From the NCBI RefSeq assembly GCF_036226885.1, contig NZ_CP109027.1:4278001-4342000 (forward strand): a DNA stretch of 64,000 nucleotides, given 5' to 3'. Below are positions 57,596 through 64,000 of this stretch, one piece after another. The translations under genes and the position numbers were made by a program. The stretch comes from Streptomyces sp. NBC_00663. Lineage in GTDB: Bacteria > Actinomycetota > Actinomycetes > Streptomycetales > Streptomycetaceae. The notes under the pieces are model-generated. The model saw only the letters and a list, made by a program, of their open reading frames with translations, was not told where the DNA came from and ran no database searches. The stretch's first letter is position 1, and every line of letters begins with the position of its first letter.

Positions 57596-57945
57596 CGCGC
57601 ATGCTGCGTGACAGCTACGACCTCGGCTGTGACCAGGGTCGACGTGCGTCGTCGTACGAGGAACGGCACCGCCGACGCCTGTACGCCGGTGTCCGCGCCC
57701 GGCAGCGGACCCGGCGGGCCTGGATGGCCACCGGTTCGGCGCTGACGATCGCCGCACTCGGTGCCGTACTGATGACCCTGCCGAACTCCCTCACCCAGGA
57801 CAGCCCCACCACCCCCCGGCCGCGCCCCGCGACCTCGGCCCCGCTGCTTCCGGCACCGGCGACGGCGACGGCGCTCCCCGCCTCCACCACCCAGGGGGAG
57901 CCGCTGCCGTACGGCCTCACCACGACCGCGAAGCCCACCACGTGA
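57571..57945 (+). CDS. Small single-pass membrane protein downstream of ECF sigma factor
   Basis: The 124-residue protein has an acidic/basic N-terminal 45 residues (DHFEQELARMLRDSYDLGCD, SYEERHRRRLYAGVRARQRT), one transmembrane segment (residues about 50-70) and a Pro/Thr/Ala-rich outer tail. Its position and topology suggest a regulator of the sigma factor, although it lacks the zinc HxxxCxxC anti-sigma motif. ATG 57571 has AAGGAG close upstream. Its stop overlaps the PMT gene start (GTGA). Confidence 0.78.
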   Translation: MDHFEQELARMLRDSYDLGCDQGRRASSYEERHRRRLYAGVRARQRTRRAWMATGSALTIAALGAVLMTLPNSLTQDSPTTPRPRPATSAPLLPAPATATALPASTTQGEPLPYGLTTTAKPTT

Positions 57946-59633
57946 TCGACGAGACCGCGGCGGCGGCAGCAGCCGTGGCGGAACAGCCGGCCTCGCGGCC
58001 GGACCGGCCACCGTCGACCGCCTGGGAACAGCGCCTGCGCCGCTTCGGCCGGCTGCCCCGCCCGCGTACGCCGTCCCTGCGCGACCGTCTGGTCGCCCCC
58101 TTCCCTCGGCCGCTCACCCCCTGGTCGGGCTGGGCCGGCCCGCTGCTGGTGGCGGCCCTGGCCGGGGTGCTGCGCTTCTGGCGCCTGGGCAGCCCGCACA
58201 CGCTGGTCTTCGACGAGACGTACTACGCCAAGGACGCCTGGTCGCTGCTGCGCCTCGGGTACGAAGGGACCTGGCCGGACCGCAAGATCGCCGACCCGCA
58301 GGTCCTGGCGGACCCGCAGGTGATCCCGCTCTCCGACCCCGGGGTGTTCGTCGCGCATCCGCCCGCGGGCAAGTGGGTGATCGCCCTCGGCGAGTGGCTG
58401 TTCGGCCTCGACCCGTTCGGCTGGCGCTTCATGACGGCGGTCCTCGGCACACTGTCGGTGCTGATGCTGTGCCGCATAGGCCGCCGTCTGTTCCGTTCGA
58501 CGGCCCTGGGCTGTCTGGCGGGCGCGCTGATGGCGGTGGACGGCCTGCACTACGTCATGAGCCGCACCGCGCTGCTCGACCTGGTCGTCATGTTCTTCGC
58601 CCTGGCGGCGTTCGGCTGTCTGCTGATCGACCGGGACCGGGCACGCGCCCGGCTCGCCTTTGCCCTACCGCCTCCCGAGCCGGACGGCCGCACCCGCCCG
58701 GACGCCGTCATCGCCGCCCGCGCGGGCACCGGCCCGCGCCCCTGGCGTCTGGCGGCGGGCGTCTGCCTGGGCCTGGCGTCCTCGGCCAAGTGGAACGGCC
58801 TGTACTTCCTGGCCTTCTTCGTCGTCCTGACCCTGCTCTGGGACGTGGGCGCCCGCCGGATGGCCGGGGCCCACCACCCCTACCGAGCCGTCCTGCGCAA
58901 GGACCTCGGCTGGTCGCTGCTGTCCCTGATCCCGGTGGCCGCCGTGACCTACCTGGCCACCTGGACCGGCTGGTTCCGCTCCTCCGACGGCTACGACCGG
59001 CACTGGGCGGACGGCCGCGGCGGCACCTGGTCCTGGATCCCGGCCCCGCTGCGCGGCCTGTGGCACTACGAGTACGGGGTCTACCAGTTCAACGTCGGCC
59101 TGGACTCCTTCCACAAGTACGAGTCGAACCCGTGGAGTTGGCTGGTCCTGGGCCGCCCGGTGCTGTTCCACTACGAGTCCCCGAAACCCGGCACGAACGG
59201 CTGCCACACCTCCACGGACTGCTCCCAGGCGATCCTCGCCCTCGGCACCCCGGCCCTGTGGTGGACGGCCTGCGCCGCGCTCCTGTACCTGCTCTACCGC
59301 TGGGCCCTGCGCCGCGACTGGCGGGCCGGCGCGATCCTCTGCGCGGTGGCCGCCGGATACCTCCCCTGGTTCCTCTACCAGGACCGCACGATCTTCGCCT
59401 TCTACGCCGTCGTCCTCGTCCCCTACCTGTGCCTGGCCGTCACGATGACACTGGCCGCACTCCTGGGCCCACCGGGCGCCACGGAGAGCCGCCGCACCCG
59501 GGGCGCGATCGCCGCCGGCGTGATCGTCCTGCTCATCGCCTGGAACTTCATCTACTTCTTCCCGATCTACACCGGCCAGACGATCCCGTACGCGGACTGG
59601 CATGCGCGGATGTGGCTGGACACGTGGATCTGA
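57942..59633 (+). CDS. Protein O-mannosyltransferase (PMT)-like membrane glycosyltransferase
   Basis: The 563-residue protein has about ten transmembrane segments and a PMT_2-type catalytic loop with the acidic pair in LVFDETYYAKDAWSLLR. Other family stretches are FVAHPPAGKWVIALGEWLFG, FGWRFMTAVLGTLSVLMLCR and SSAKWNGLYFLAFFVVL. PMT uses polyprenyl-phosphate mannose to O-mannosylate proteins as they are secreted. It is co-encoded with an ECF sigma factor and a membrane protein, suggesting stress-controlled glycosylation. GTG 57942 overlaps the previous stop. Confidence 0.88.
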   Translation: MIDETAAAAAAVAEQPASRPDRPPSTAWEQRLRRFGRLPRPRTPSLRDRLVAPFPRPLTPWSGWAGPLLVAALAGVLRFWRLGSPHTLVFDETYYAKDAWSLLRLGYEGTWPDRKIADPQVLADPQVIPLSDPGVFVAHPPAGKWVIALGEWLFGLDPFGWRFMTAVLGTLSVLMLCRIGRRLFRSTALGCLAGALMAVDGLHYVMSRTALLDLVVMFFALAAFGCLLIDRDRARARLAFALPPPEPDGRTRPDAVIAARAGTGPRPWRLAAGVCLGLASSAKWNGLYFLAFFVVLTLLWDVGARRMAGAHHPYRAVLRKDLGWSLLSLIPVAAVTYLATWTGWFRSSDGYDRHWADGRGGTWSWIPAPLRGLWHYEYGVYQFNVGLDSFHKYESNPWSWLVLGRPVLFHYESPKPGTNGCHTSTDCSQAILALGTPALWWTACAALLYLLYRWALRRDWRAGAILCAVAAGYLPWFLYQDRTIFAFYAVVLVPYLCLAVTMTLAALLGPPGATESRRTRGAIAAGVIVLLIAWNFIYFFPIYTGQTIPYADWHARMWLDTWI

Positions 59634-59655
59634 GGGCCGCTCATCACGGGTGCGC

Positions 59656-59997
59656 GGAGATGGTCGGATTTCGTGGAAGCTTCCCCGTATCGAATTCAGC
59701 CCCGACGGCCGCACCATCGCCACCGACACCGAGGACAACACGGTTGCGCTCTGGGACACCGGCACACATCGCCGTATCGGCGAGACCCCCCACAGTCACA
59801 CCGCGCAGATCAAGGCACTCACCTTCAGCCCCGACGGCTCCCTGCTCGCCACCGCGAGCCGCGACAACACCGTCCGACTCTGGGACGTCACCAGCCGACA
59901 GCAGATCGGCGAGCCCCTCGAAGGCCACAGCGCCGACGTCACCGGCGTGGGATTCGGCCCCGCCGGCAAGACGATCGTGAGCTGGGGCAGGCCGTGA
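59656..59997 (+). pseudogene. WD40-repeat protein fragment
   Basis: The frame carries two WD40 blades (FSPDGRTIATDTEDNTVALW and FSPDGSLLATASRDNTVRLW, each ending in W-D) and the start of a third (ADVTGVGFGPAGKTIVSW), then a stop. No proper start or N-terminal domain exists; the frame begins inside the PMT gene end. It looks like the remnant of a larger WD40 protein, such as a kinase-WD40 fusion, left by a mobile element. The true 5' limit is not known. Confidence 0.7.
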
Positions 59998-60125
59998 TGC
60001 GCACGCCGTCGGGACCCGTATGCACCGCTTCGAGCCCGGCCCGCCCAACTGCGCCACACACGAGAACTGCAAGCGCGGATGCCCGAAGCCGTGCACGGCG
60101 ACGTACGTCCATCACGCGATCATCT

Positions 60126-60225
60126 GCCGGCACGATCCTCAACGAACTCGGGGTCGACATGCCCACGATCATGGAGATCCTGGCGCCACACCCAGATCAG
60201 CCAGACCCGCCACCCGCACCCGCAC
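60126..60225 (+). pseudogene. Tyrosine integrase C-terminal remnant
   Basis: TILNELGVDMPTIMEIL followed, after a one-base shift near 60186, by HTQISQTRH reproduces the C-terminal end of an actinobacterial tyrosine recombinase, where a G-H-T-Q-I-S-Q-T-R-x-Y motif holds the last active-site His and the catalytic Tyr. The Tyr part is lost. The fragment points towards tRNA-Thr about 110 bp away, which is where an integrase sits in many integrated elements. Confidence 0.65.
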
Positions 60226-60335
60226 CCGCAACTGAGACTGGGGACCCGCCGCGCGGCCCGCGCTCAGCGCCGCCGCCGCATCCGATAAAAGCAAAAGCCC
60301 CAGGTCACGGCGAGTGAGTCCTGAGGCTTCCACAG

Positions 60336-60409
60336 AGCCGCCTTCGGGATTCGAACCCGAGACCTACGCATTACGAGTGCGTTGCTCTGGCCATCTGAGC
60401 TAAGGCGGC
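60336..60409 (-). tRNA. tRNA-Thr (anticodon CGT)
   Basis: The minus strand from 60409 folds fully: acceptor GCCGCCT with AGGCGGC, D-arm GCTC/GAGC, anticodon stem ACGCA/TGCGT with loop CTCGTAA, and T-arm TCGGG-TTCGAAT-CCCGA. The anticodon CGT is at 60375-60373. It is 74 nt without an encoded CCA, with T as discriminator. The 3' end faces a decayed integrase, suggesting use as an integration site. Confidence 0.95.
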
Positions 60410-60514
60410 GCGCCGTCCGCACCATGGTGCGGTCAGCAACGTCGGTAAGTCTACACAGTTTCCAGGGGTGCTCCGCACCAGCCCCGGAGGCAGCCGTTCC
60501 GGGGCCGGGAGGGG

Positions 60515-62116
60515 TTACGAGCAGCGCTTTCCCCGCGTCGGAGGCGTCCCGTGGAGCAGGTAGGCGTCGATGGCGGAGTCGACGCAGGTGCTGCCGCGGC
60601 CGTAGGCGGTGTGGCCGTCGCCCTCGTAGGTGAGGAGGCGGGAGGAGGTCAGCTGGGCGGACAGGGCACGGGCCCAGCGGTAGGGGGTCGCCGGGTCGCG
60701 GGTGGTGCCGACGACGACGATCGGGGCGGCGCCGCGCGCGGTGATGCGGTGCGGCTCACCCGTGGCCTTCACCGGCCAGTACGCACAGTTCAGCGAGGCC
60801 CAGGCCAGGCCCTCACCGAAGACCGGGGACGCCTTCTCGAACTCGGGCAGCGCCTCGCGCACCTCGTCCGGCGTGGAGAACGCTGCGGGCAGGTCGAGGC
60901 AGTTCACGGCCGCGTTGGCGAACATCAGGTTCGAGTAGCGGGCGTCGGCGTCCCGCTCGTAGTAGCTGTCGGAGAGGAACAGCAGGCCCGCGCCGTCGTC
61001 GTCCTTCATCGCCGAGGTCAGCGCCTCGCGCAACTGCGCCCAGGCGCCCTCGTCGTACATCGCCGCGATCACACCGGTCGTGGCGAGCGCCTCGCCCAGC
61101 TTGCGGCCGTCCGCGTCGCCGGTGGGGATCGGGTGCGCGTCGAGCTTGCCGAAGAAGGCCTTCAGCCGGTTCCCGACCTGGTCCGCCCGCTTGCCCAGCG
61201 GGCAGTCCGGCTGCTGCACACAGTCCCGCGCGAACGACTGGAACGCCGTCTCGAACCCCGCCGTCTGGTCCAGGTTCATCCGCCGGGCGGGCAGGGACGG
61301 GTCCATCGCGCCGTCCAGGACCAGCCGGCCGGCCCGGTCCGGGAAGAGGCCCGCGTACGTCGCCCCGAGGAACGTCCCGTACGACGCCCCGACGTACGTC
61401 AGCTTCGCGTCGCCCAGCGCGGCCCGCAGGATGTCCATGTCCCGGGCCGCCTCGGCGGTGGACACATGGCGCAGCAGCTCGGGCGAGCTCGCCCCGCACC
61501 CCTCCGCGAACTTCTTGTAAGCGTCGACGAGTTCGTCGGTCTCCTCCGTGTCGTCGGGTGTCGTGTCGGTCTGCGTGTACGCGTCCATGTCCCGCCCGTC
61601 GAGACACTTCACGGGCTCGCTGCGGGCGACGCCGCGCGGGTCGACCGCGACCATGTCGTACCGGGCACGGACCTCGGCGGGGTAGCCGATCCCGGCGTAC
61701 GCCTGGAGGTAGCCGACCGCGGAGCCGCCCGGCCCGCCCGGGTTCACCAGCAGTGAGCCGAGCGCCCTGCCGGAGCCGGTGGCCTTCTTGCGAGCGACGG
61801 CGAGGCGGACGTCACCGGCGTCCGGCTTGTCGTAGTCGAGCGGTGCCCTCATCGTCGCGCACTGGAAGCCGGGGACACCGCAGCTGCGCCAGCTCAGCTT
61901 CTGTTCGTAGTACGACGTGAGCGCCGCCGGCGTGGCCTTCGGCAGCGCGGCCAGCGCCGCCTCCGCGGCCGAGCTCGGAGAGCCCGTCGCACTCCCCGCC
62001 GAGCAGGCGGAGACGAGCAGCGCGGCGAGGGCGAGCACGGCACCGCCGGTACGGGAACGCCGGCTGCGGGGCGGGGCGATCGGGGCTGCGGAGCGAGGAC
62101 TGCGCCTGAGGTACAT
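60515..62116 (-). CDS. Secreted alpha/beta-hydrolase, TAP-like peptidase
   Basis: The 533-residue protein has a lipoprotein-type signal peptide (lipobox VSAC at about residue 38) and an alpha/beta-hydrolase fold of the tripeptidyl aminopeptidase (SlpD/TAP) type. It has LLVNPGGPGGSAVGYLQAYA, YDMVAVDPRGVARSEPVKC, the nucleophile elbow YVGASYGTFLGATYAG and the C-terminal TAP domain with VVVGTTRDPATPYRWARALS and the His in YEGDGHTAYGRGSTCVD. It likely cleaves N-terminal peptides outside the cell. ATG 62116 is used. holB lies upstream on the same strand. Confidence 0.9.
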   Translation of the reverse strand: MYLRRSPRSAAPIAPPRSRRSRTGGAVLALAALLVSACSAGSATGSPSSAAEAALAALPKATPAALTSYYEQKLSWRSCGVPGFQCATMRAPLDYDKPDAGDVRLAVARKKATGSGRALGSLLVNPGGPGGSAVGYLQAYAGIGYPAEVRARYDMVAVDPRGVARSEPVKCLDGRDMDAYTQTDTTPDDTEETDELVDAYKKFAEGCGASSPELLRHVSTAEAARDMDILRAALGDAKLTYVGASYGTFLGATYAGLFPDRAGRLVLDGAMDPSLPARRMNLDQTAGFETAFQSFARDCVQQPDCPLGKRADQVGNRLKAFFGKLDAHPIPTGDADGRKLGEALATTGVIAAMYDEGAWAQLREALTSAMKDDDGAGLLFLSDSYYERDADARYSNLMFANAAVNCLDLPAAFSTPDEVREALPEFEKASPVFGEGLAWASLNCAYWPVKATGEPHRITARGAAPIVVVGTTRDPATPYRWARALSAQLTSSRLLTYEGDGHTAYGRGSTCVDSAIDAYLLHGTPPTRGKRCS

Positions 62117-62206
62117 CAAGCGAGCGTAACTCTGAGCAGTCGCGCGAATGCTCAGCGTGCACAATCCGGCTCGTACGAGTTACCTGGTCAACCTCCAGTT
62201 GATCGC

Positions 62207-62251
62207 GGGGAAGGGGGAAGCGGGGAGGGGGGCAGGGGGACAGGGGACGGG
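62207..62251 (+). other. G-quadruplex-forming G-run cluster
   Basis: Six runs of four or more G (62207-62210, 62213-62217, 62222-62225, 62227-62232, 62235-62239, 62243-62246) are separated by 1-4 nt on the plus strand, with a further GGG to 62251. They lie in the gap between holB and the peptidase gene, both transcribed from the minus strand, so the G-rich strand is the template strand for those genes. Confidence 0.7.
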
Positions 62252-62267
62252 CCCGTGCCGCCGTCGG

Positions 62268-63473
62268 TCAGCCCGCTCGCAGCGCCATCGTCATCGCCTC
62301 CACCGCGAGCAGCGGCGCCACGTTGCGGTCGAGGGCGTCGCGGCAGGCGCCGATCGCCTCGATGCGGCGGAGCGTGGCCTCCGGGGAGCTGCCGCGGGCG
62401 AGCCGCTCCAGGGCGTCCTCCGCGTCCGCGTTGGCGATGGCGACCCGGGAGCCGAGCTGGAGGGCGAGGACGTCGCGGTAGAAGCCGGTGAGGTCGGTCA
62501 GCGCGACGTCCAGGCTGTCGCGCTGCGTCCGGGTTCTACGCCGCCTCTGCTTGTCCTCCAGGTCCTTCATCACGCCCGCCGTGCCCCGCGGCAGCCGCCC
62601 GCCCTGGACCGCGCCCAGTGCCGTCTTCAGCTCCTCGGTCTCCTTGCCGTCCATCTCCTCGGCGAGCAGCTTGGCATCCTCGGCGGCGGCGTCGACGAGT
62701 TCCTGGGCGGCCTTGAGGCAGCCGCCGACGTCGTCCACGCGCAGGGGGAGCTTCAGGACGGCGGCCCTGCGCTCCCGCGCGGCCGGGTCGGTGGCGAGTC
62801 GGCGGGCCCGGTCGACATGCCCCTGCGTGGCCCGGGCGACGGCCGCCGCCACGTCGGGCTCGATGCCTTCACGTCGTACGAGAAGGTCGGCGACGGCGGC
62901 CACGGAGGGCGTCCGCAGGTTGAGGTGCCGGCAGCGGGAGCGGATGGTGGGCAGGACGTCCTCGATGGAGGGGGCGCAGAGGAGCCAGACGGTACGGGGG
63001 GCGGGCTCCTCGACCGCCTTCAGCACGGCGTTGGCCGACTTCTCGTTCAGCCGCTCGGCGTCCTCGACGAGGATCACCTGCCAGCGTCCGATGGCCGGTG
63101 ACGTGAAGGACTTCCGGACGGTGTCCCGCATGTCGTCGGCGAGGATCTGCGCGCCCACGGCGGCGACGGTGGTGACGTCGGCATGCGTGCCGACGAGGGC
63201 CGTATGACACCCGTCGCAGAACCCGCACCCGGGGACCCCGCCGAGCGCCCGGTCCGGGCTCACACACTGCAACGCCGCCGCGAAGGCCCGCGCGGTCTGC
63301 GTCCGCCCGGCCCCCGGCGGGCCGGTGAACAGCCACGCGTGCGTCATCTTCGACGCGGTGGGCGGCGGTGCGTCGGAAGCGGCGGCGGTGACAAACGCGT
63401 CGGCGTCCCGAGCGGCAGCGGTCAGCTGCTCACTCACCTTCTCCTGGCCGACGAGGTCGTCCCAGACGGTCAT
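62268..63473 (-). CDS. holB: DNA polymerase III subunit delta'
   Basis: Clamp-loader subunit. The 401-residue product has MTVWDDLVGQEKVSEQLTAA, a modified Walker A GPPGAGRTQTARAFA (Arg in place of Lys, so ATP hydrolysis is unlikely, as in other delta' subunits), a Cys cluster (GCGFCDGCHTALVG), VILVEDAERLNEKSANAVLK and the SRC motif in IRSRCRHLNL. The ATG is at 63473. It follows the next gene upstream (probably tmk) after 132 bp, the usual Streptomyces order. Confidence 0.94.
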   Translation of the reverse strand: MTVWDDLVGQEKVSEQLTAAARDADAFVTAAASDAPPPTASKMTHAWLFTGPPGAGRTQTARAFAAALQCVSPDRALGGVPGCGFCDGCHTALVGTHADVTTVAAVGAQILADDMRDTVRKSFTSPAIGRWQVILVEDAERLNEKSANAVLKAVEEPAPRTVWLLCAPSIEDVLPTIRSRCRHLNLRTPSVAAVADLLVRREGIEPDVAAAVARATQGHVDRARRLATDPAARERRAAVLKLPLRVDDVGGCLKAAQELVDAAAEDAKLLAEEMDGKETEELKTALGAVQGGRLPRGTAGVMKDLEDKQRRRRTRTQRDSLDVALTDLTGFYRDVLALQLGSRVAIANADAEDALERLARGSSPEATLRRIEAIGACRDALDRNVAPLLAVEAMTMALRAG

Positions 63474-63605
63474 GGGTCACGCCGCCCTTTCGTCACGGTT
63501 GGGGGTACGAGCCGGAGGTACGGGCCGGCTGGAGGTTCGGGCCGACGGTACGGCCTCCATTGTGCGGGGCGGCACTGACAACGCCGCCCCGCGACCGTCG
63601 CGGGG

Positions 63606-64000
63606 TCAGCCCCGACGCCCCCGACCACGCCGCCCTCGCCCGTCACCGAACTCGTCGCCGTCCCGGTCCCGCGGGCCCAGCAACTCGTCCGCCAGCGACG
63701 GCAGATCGTCCAGCGGGGTCTCCTCGGCCCAGTCCGACCGGGCCCGCTTCCGGGGCGCGCCGGTCTCGTCGACCTGAGGCATCTCCCGTGTACGGTCCTC
63801 GGCCCCGTCGGGCCGCGCCTGCTCCTCCCGGAAGAACCCCGGCGGCACCCGGTCGGCCGGGGTCTCCCCCGGCACCGGCGGCAACACGGCCGTCTCGTCA
63901 GCGGCCCCCGGCACGACAGGCGGCAGCACCGCGGTCTCGTCCGCCGCGCCTGGCACCACCTGCGGCAGCACCGCGGTCTCGTCAGCCGCAGAAGCCGGAG
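63606..64000 (-). CDS. tmk: C-terminal tail of a protein continuing past the window (probably dTMP kinase)
   Basis: The minus-strand frame is open from 64000 to a TGA at 63606 and encodes about 131 residues of Pro/Ala/Glu/Asp-rich tail, with a tandem unit AADETAVLPPVVPG repeated about three times and a basic end (GDGRGRRGRGRRG). No catalytic domain is in the window. The gene upstream of holB in Streptomyces is normally tmk, whose product has a long C-terminal extension; that is the only reason for the name here. Confidence 0.5.
   Translation of the reverse strand, partial: PASAADETAVLPQVVPGAADETAVLPPVVPGAADETAVLPPVPGETPADRVPPGFFREEQARPDGAEDRTREMPQVDETGAPRKRARSDWAEETPLDDLPSLADELLGPRDRDGDEFGDGRGRRGRGRRG

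Noticed and set aside
53507..59633. AfsR-like regulator and PMT region considered as a biosynthetic gene cluster
   Set aside because: No synthase, tailoring or resistance genes are present around the regulator.
59673..60317. Long plus-strand frame across the WD40 and integrase remnants
   Set aside because: It mixes out-of-frame WD40 and integrase sequence; the recognisable pieces lie in different frames, which indicates decay.

Overview
The window reads as a stretch of core chromosome from a Streptomyces species or close relative. The DNA is very GC-rich, codon third positions are almost always G or C, and GTG starts and four-base GTGA/ATGA overlaps are common. The families present (DUF397/DUF5753 regulators, TipA, AfsR-like SARP, Zur-linked ribosomal paralogues, DUF3180 beside folK) are typical of Streptomyces. 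From memory the gene order resembles the S. coelicolor SCO338x-SCO343x region followed by the SCO354x region; that comparison was not run.

Layout. 0-4.1 kb: a minus-strand operon for NAD and pantothenate synthesis (DUF2520 protein, panC, nadB, nadC cut by the left edge). 4.3-9.4 kb: a PLP lyase, an ArsR-type regulator with its own palindrome, a TmrB-like ATPase and a NarL-type two-component pair. 9.5-13.5 kb: a MidA/NDUFAF7-family methyltransferase facing a stand-alone nuoD paralogue, then two PH-domain membrane proteins. 13.6-18.5 kb: a coiled-coil membrane protein, an esterase and an MprF-like aminoacyl-lipid synthase. 18.5-25.4 kb: folate genes (folP, folB, folK, folE) with ftsH and hpt. 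25.5-32.9 kb: tilS, a zinc metalloprotease, dacB, ppa, a Thr/Ser exporter and a DedA protein. 33-41.6 kb: tipA with its operator, a ClC channel-glutamate decarboxylase operon, a PadR-linked ABC exporter, a DinB-like protein and an aldehyde dehydrogenase. 41.7-45.1 kb: an XRE/ATPase/DUF397 regulatory triad with a repeated operator, then an ArsR-SRPBCC pair and a VOC protein. 45.2-48 kb: a Zur-type zinc-starvation cluster (S18, COG0523, L31, L33, L28 and S14). 48-53.5 kb: lipoproteins, a LysE exporter, a Clp-N/HTH protein with a self-operator pattern and a short family A DNA polymerase. 53.5-59.6 kb: an AfsR-like regulator and an ECF sigma-membrane protein-PMT operon. 59.6-60.4 kb: decayed WD40 and integrase fragments beside tRNA-Thr(CGT). 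60.5-64 kb: a secreted peptidase-like hydrolase, holB and the tail of the next gene (probably tmk).

No CRISPR array, intact IS element, rRNA gene or biosynthetic gene cluster was seen. Most of the window is housekeeping. The best discovery material is regulatory: paired operators (5.5, 38.7, 42.8/43.8, 45.2 and 51.0 kb), a structured leader before folB, and functional pairings implied by neighbours (methyltransferase with NuoD, ClC with glutamate decarboxylase, aminoacyl-lipid synthase with esterase, sigma factor with PMT).
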